A stretch of DNA of 64,000 nucleotides, taken from NCBI GenBank assembly GCA_911728435.2, contig OU452205.1, positions 18,172,260 to 18,236,259 on the forward strand, read 5' to 3'. The translations under genes and the position numbers were made by a program. The stretch is from Apoderus coryli. Taxonomy: Eukaryota > Arthropoda > Insecta > Coleoptera > Attelabidae. The notes under the pieces were generated by a model that was given only the letters and a program-made list of their open reading frames with translations, made no database searches and had not been told where the DNA came from. Of the stretch, positions 60,780 to 64,000 are shown in pieces. Position 1 is the first letter of the stretch, and each line of letters opens with the position of its first letter.

Positions 60780-63200
60780 GTCATTATGACTTACCCTTTT
60801 TTTGTGTTTGTTGTTATACTTCCGTTTTAGTTCGTTTTGTTTAGTTGGTAGTCTGCTAGCCTTGTTCATTCTCCCATTTTGAACGGCTTGCGGCTCGATG
60901 GGTGCCACGGGGTCTTTGACAGCTGCTTTGAATGGCGAGATTCTTCGGAAGGGTGGTTGACGGGGGGCAGTGCTTGGCGAATCGTTGAGGGAGTGGTTGC
61001 AGTTTATTGGACCGGACGATGACGCTGGGTGCTGCTACTGCGATTCACCTGAGCTCCGCTGAATCGTTGGCAAGGAGATCTGTGGCAGTATCATTCGCAG
61101 GAACAACCGCTACTTGTTTTTGTTTCGGAACAAGCGACTAGAGGCTATAATTATGCTGGGTTTCTCTTCGTGTTGGATCCCCAGGACTTTGTTCCTAAAA
61201 ACCACACAATTGTATAGGTTACCTATATGTTATTTAACTCCCGGCTATGACACAAAACGGTGGCACTGTAGTTAGTGTTGCTGTTTTCTTACCCGATTTA
61301 GACAAATATATTCAGTGTTTAGTTTTCGTTTGCTATTATTGAGTGGTAGAATTCGTGAAGGCCTAATTTCGGCGTTTTATTGTTTACCGTGACGTGTAGG
61401 TTATATATTTTCACTTTGACTTATTTGAACTAATTTACGACAGACAGCTGATTTCTGTCACCTTGAATATTTCATATAACAACTTGAGTATTTCATATCA
61501 CTTGCTCGATAGTCCGTTCCTTTTACAGGGGGTAGTTCACTGTTGCTATTTATTGGTGTTCGTACTGTAGTCTGTTCTCGCAGTGGACATTATGCTTCGG
61601 TGGCTCTGCTTGTTGCTGTTTATGCCGTGCATGTGATGGCTATTTCGATTTGACAGCGCTGTGTAATTACTGTGGAGATGTTCTTCTACCTACTCGCGGG
61701 CTGTGTTGAGTGACAGTTTGTTTGGCTGTGTCAATTTACCGCTTGTTTATTGCGATTTTATTGGGCAGAAATGACTTTTGGCGGTAAGAATAGTGAAGAC
61801 CGCACGTTATTGGTGAGTTAAGACTTTTGCGAATTCAGTTGTTGAAGATTAGTCCTACTGTGTGCATCTGCCATTGGCGATAGAAATTGTAGTTGAAAAG
61901 TAGAAAAGCCGTTTTCTACCCGTTATGTATATGGGATCATAATTACAATTTCAATTTACGCGGATTGCGTTGGTAAATGTGTTGAAGAGATTTTACGGCC
62001 CTGATGTTGGAAGTTTATTAGTTTCCGTAGAGTTTGTTATACCAATCCGTACTACTTGATGTAGGATCATACGCCATTTTGGTTCGCTGTACGACTGGGG
62101 CTAGGTAAGCGGTAATTGAACCTGAATATCCTGATTTTGACTGGTATTTTGTTGATTTCTAGTCTTTAATACCTCTTGAGAATCGTTGCACAATAGCAGT
62201 TGTGTTTGGATTGTGCGGTGTAACGATTGTCCTGTAAATAGATTGTTGCTGAGGCCACGCCTTATTTAAGAATGGAAGTTACCCTTCTAGAAGGTATGTT
62301 AATGTTTATTTGATAAATTTTCAAGTGGGTTTTTTTTTGTTTTAATATCATTTCATTGGTAAAATACTTGTTAATAACTAGGGGATTTATTTTATCCTGT
62401 AGGGTTTTTGGTACGGGTTGAGATTGAGTGTTAATGAGAATGGTTTGACATGTATGAGTTGAATTGAAGCAGAAGTCATGTTCTAACCGTGTACCTATGT
62501 GAGCGGTTTTAACTTACGAATTTCACCTACAGAAGTCGGACGAATTCCTGAACTGTCCCTGGATTTTCCAGCTAAGTGGAACATTACATTTAATAATTTT
62601 CTTCTATAAATTACGATTTATTTATGAATATTTCTTTACCAATTTTGATCGATGCATTGATGGTCTGATGTGTGAGCCAGTGCGCAAGATTCTGTTTGTT
62701 TGATCCTGATTTTTTTTTTAAGGATTATGTAAATAATCAATTTATGTCGAATGCGTGCTGACTCCGATCATGTCCTCAGTGTGATCTGATATTTCATTTT
62801 TTTTGTTATACCTCTTGCGAGTTGTAATTTCGTTCCACGTATAACATTGCTATTTTTTAAAGTTTTTCGCTTACAATATAATGTGTCGATATAGTTACTG
62901 AGATGTAAACTCAGTGGTACCACAGAGGTGACTCAGGTTTTTGAACGGTAGGTAGATAATTCATACAGGATATGATTGCGAATTAATGTTAACGATTCGA
63001 AATTTCTAGTCGTCATTTCTGTCTGTGAGACATAGAATTTTTATCACTTCCTTTATATTTATATTTATATATTTTTTTTAATTGTCATTTTCAATAGAGG
63101 ACACCAATGATTTTATGAACCTAAGTGTTTTATTCTCAGAGTCGATCCCCGAATTATTTACTATTGAATAGGTTCTTGCTTTTCCGGAATTCGACCAATG
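60780..63200 (+). other. Less AT-rich, G/T-rich stretch with possible short first exon
   Basis: The base composition changes near 60.83 kb: G and T dominate and CpG is more frequent up to about 62.3 kb. ATG at 61771-61773 opens 14 codons (MTFGGKNSEDRTLL) directly followed by the donor GTGAGT at 61813. A second small candidate is MEVTLLEG at 62272-62293 before GTATGT. These could be alternative first exons of a + strand gene, or simply repeats; no downstream exon is identified. Confidence 0.3.
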
Positions 63201-63479
63201 CCCGCGGTGAAGATTAAGCAAGTGGCGCCAGGCAAAAGAACGTTAATTAGGTTGGATTAAAGGTAATCGTATATCGACCCCCCCTTTTCCTCCACTGTTT
63301 CAAAGCTAGTCCGAAGGCCACCGCCGCATCAGACAAATTATTTAATAATTCGAGCGATCCTTTTGAATTAAAAATTTATACGTCACAACGTAGCTGGCGC
63401 ATATGCTAACCAGAACAAGAGGCCCTCCTGAAATGCTTTGCTATTCGTCACCGCTTTCGCATTACTTCGAGACAGTAAG

Positions 63480-63960
63480 CTTTTCGTGTTTTTTTTTATT
63501 AATTTTTACAAACATGTCAATATACAACGAAAATCCCATTACCGGGAATCAAAAACAGAATACAAAGATACAGAAATGAAACAAAACATCAATAAACAAT
63601 AAAACACAACATTAAACAACTAAACAAAACAAAAGCTGGAAATACCAGTATCCGACACTCAAAACGCAAACCCCCAAACAGGATCTCACTGCCCCTCGCG
63701 ATCGTTACTTATCTGCGCCTGTAAGTGTCGCTCTTTCTTTTCTTTGGTCTGTATTACCGCTGTTATAAATTCATCAATTATCCGCCATTGTTGCGGCCTT
63801 ATATTCATTCCCAGTTCTCGGTTGCATTGGTTGCGGAATCAATCTTTGGTCCATCTTCCCCGGGTGTCTTCGTCCCACATCTTTTGCCATTCCCTCCTTC
63901 TCTTGCAATTGCGTTGTTTTGAATGTCGTTTTTAAGCCGCGCCCTTATCAATTATTTCAG
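63480..63960 (-). pseudogene. LINE ORF2 C-terminal fragment (R1/I-like), minus strand
   Basis: The minus strand reads NNAIARERREWQKMWDEDTR, GRWTKD, then a deletion/stop and QWRIIDEFITAVIQTKEKKE. This follows the pattern of R1-clade reverse transcriptase C-termini (W...W......GRWT..LIP, then W..V..F...V...KE). Downstream a run of A/C-rich sequence (63.5-63.65 kb) would be the 3' part. Broken and short. Confidence 0.5.
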
Positions 63961-64000
63961 GAGTTTTCCCAGACAATCAGCATACAAAGTGGTCTGTATG

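Noticed and set aside
63230..63290. TGGCGCCA near 63221 as a possible primer binding site of an LTR retrotransposon
   Set aside because: No long terminal repeats and no gag/pol frames were found around it.
59363..64000. Search for further GGCX exons
   Set aside because: No segment resembling the IYFDIW...NDRFQQR block or later parts with splice sites could be found.

Overview
This window looks like nuclear DNA of an arthropod, most likely an insect: it is strongly AT-rich, has spliced genes with GT-AG introns, and is crowded with mariner, DUF4817/DDE, hAT, Harbinger, MULE, pogo, Penelope-like, LINE and tRNA-SINE sequences. The order of insect cannot be settled from the sequence alone. No CRISPR, operon or bacterial gene organisation is present.

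The one host gene that can be named with confidence is vitamin K-dependent gamma-glutamyl carboxylase (GGCX family), on the + strand. Seven exons can be read with consistent reading-frame phases: 21419-21575, 26356-26511, 26584-26749, 41409-41594, 41648-41811, 58780-59054 and 59146-59362. Together they encode about 440 residues, from the N-terminal PRDPASLGV segment to the HADM segment. The start codon and the C-terminal exons are not identified in the window. The introns reach about 15-17 kb and are filled with transposable elements. A block of about 3.6 kb carrying exons 2 and 3 is present twice in direct tandem (about 25524-29129 and 29127-32731) and almost identical; including both exon pairs would break the frame, so it is either a very recent duplication or an assembly artefact.

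Layout. 1-1.6 kb: minus-strand LINE (ORF1 with PHD and RRM-like parts, start of ORF2 endonuclease). 3.0-4.4 kb: foldback element with a nested hAT element. 4.5-5 kb: Harbinger remnant. 5.76-5.96 kb: candidate terminal exon of an unknown gene. 6.4-9.9 kb: first copy of a 3.5-kb element with 31-bp terminal inverted repeats and 7-bp target duplications; the second copy is at 22.1-25.6 kb inside GGCX intron 1. 11.2-12.8 kb: LINE reverse transcriptase fragment. 14.9-17.95 kb: a 3-kb TIR element holding a palindromic mariner derivative and a SINE. 19.55-20.83 kb: full-length but dead mariner. 21.4-59.4 kb: GGCX, whose introns hold a CACTA-like element with a LINE inside (32.5-35.2), a pogo remnant (36.4-37.5), an intact MULE transposase gene (38.0-39.9), a THAP fragment (42.7-43.2), a DUF4817 foldback element (46.6-48.6), a ~170-bp satellite (50.0-50.5), a palindromic Penelope-like element (51.7-54.5) and two mariner-superfamily transposase copies (54.9-56.8). 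59.4-64 kb: a hAT MITE, a less AT-rich stretch with candidate short exons, and a LINE C-terminal fragment.

The most unusual points are the out-of-frame tandem duplication inside GGCX, the 7-bp-TSD element family with a 26-bp minimal copy, and dispersed hairpin modules that resemble hammerhead ribozyme cores.
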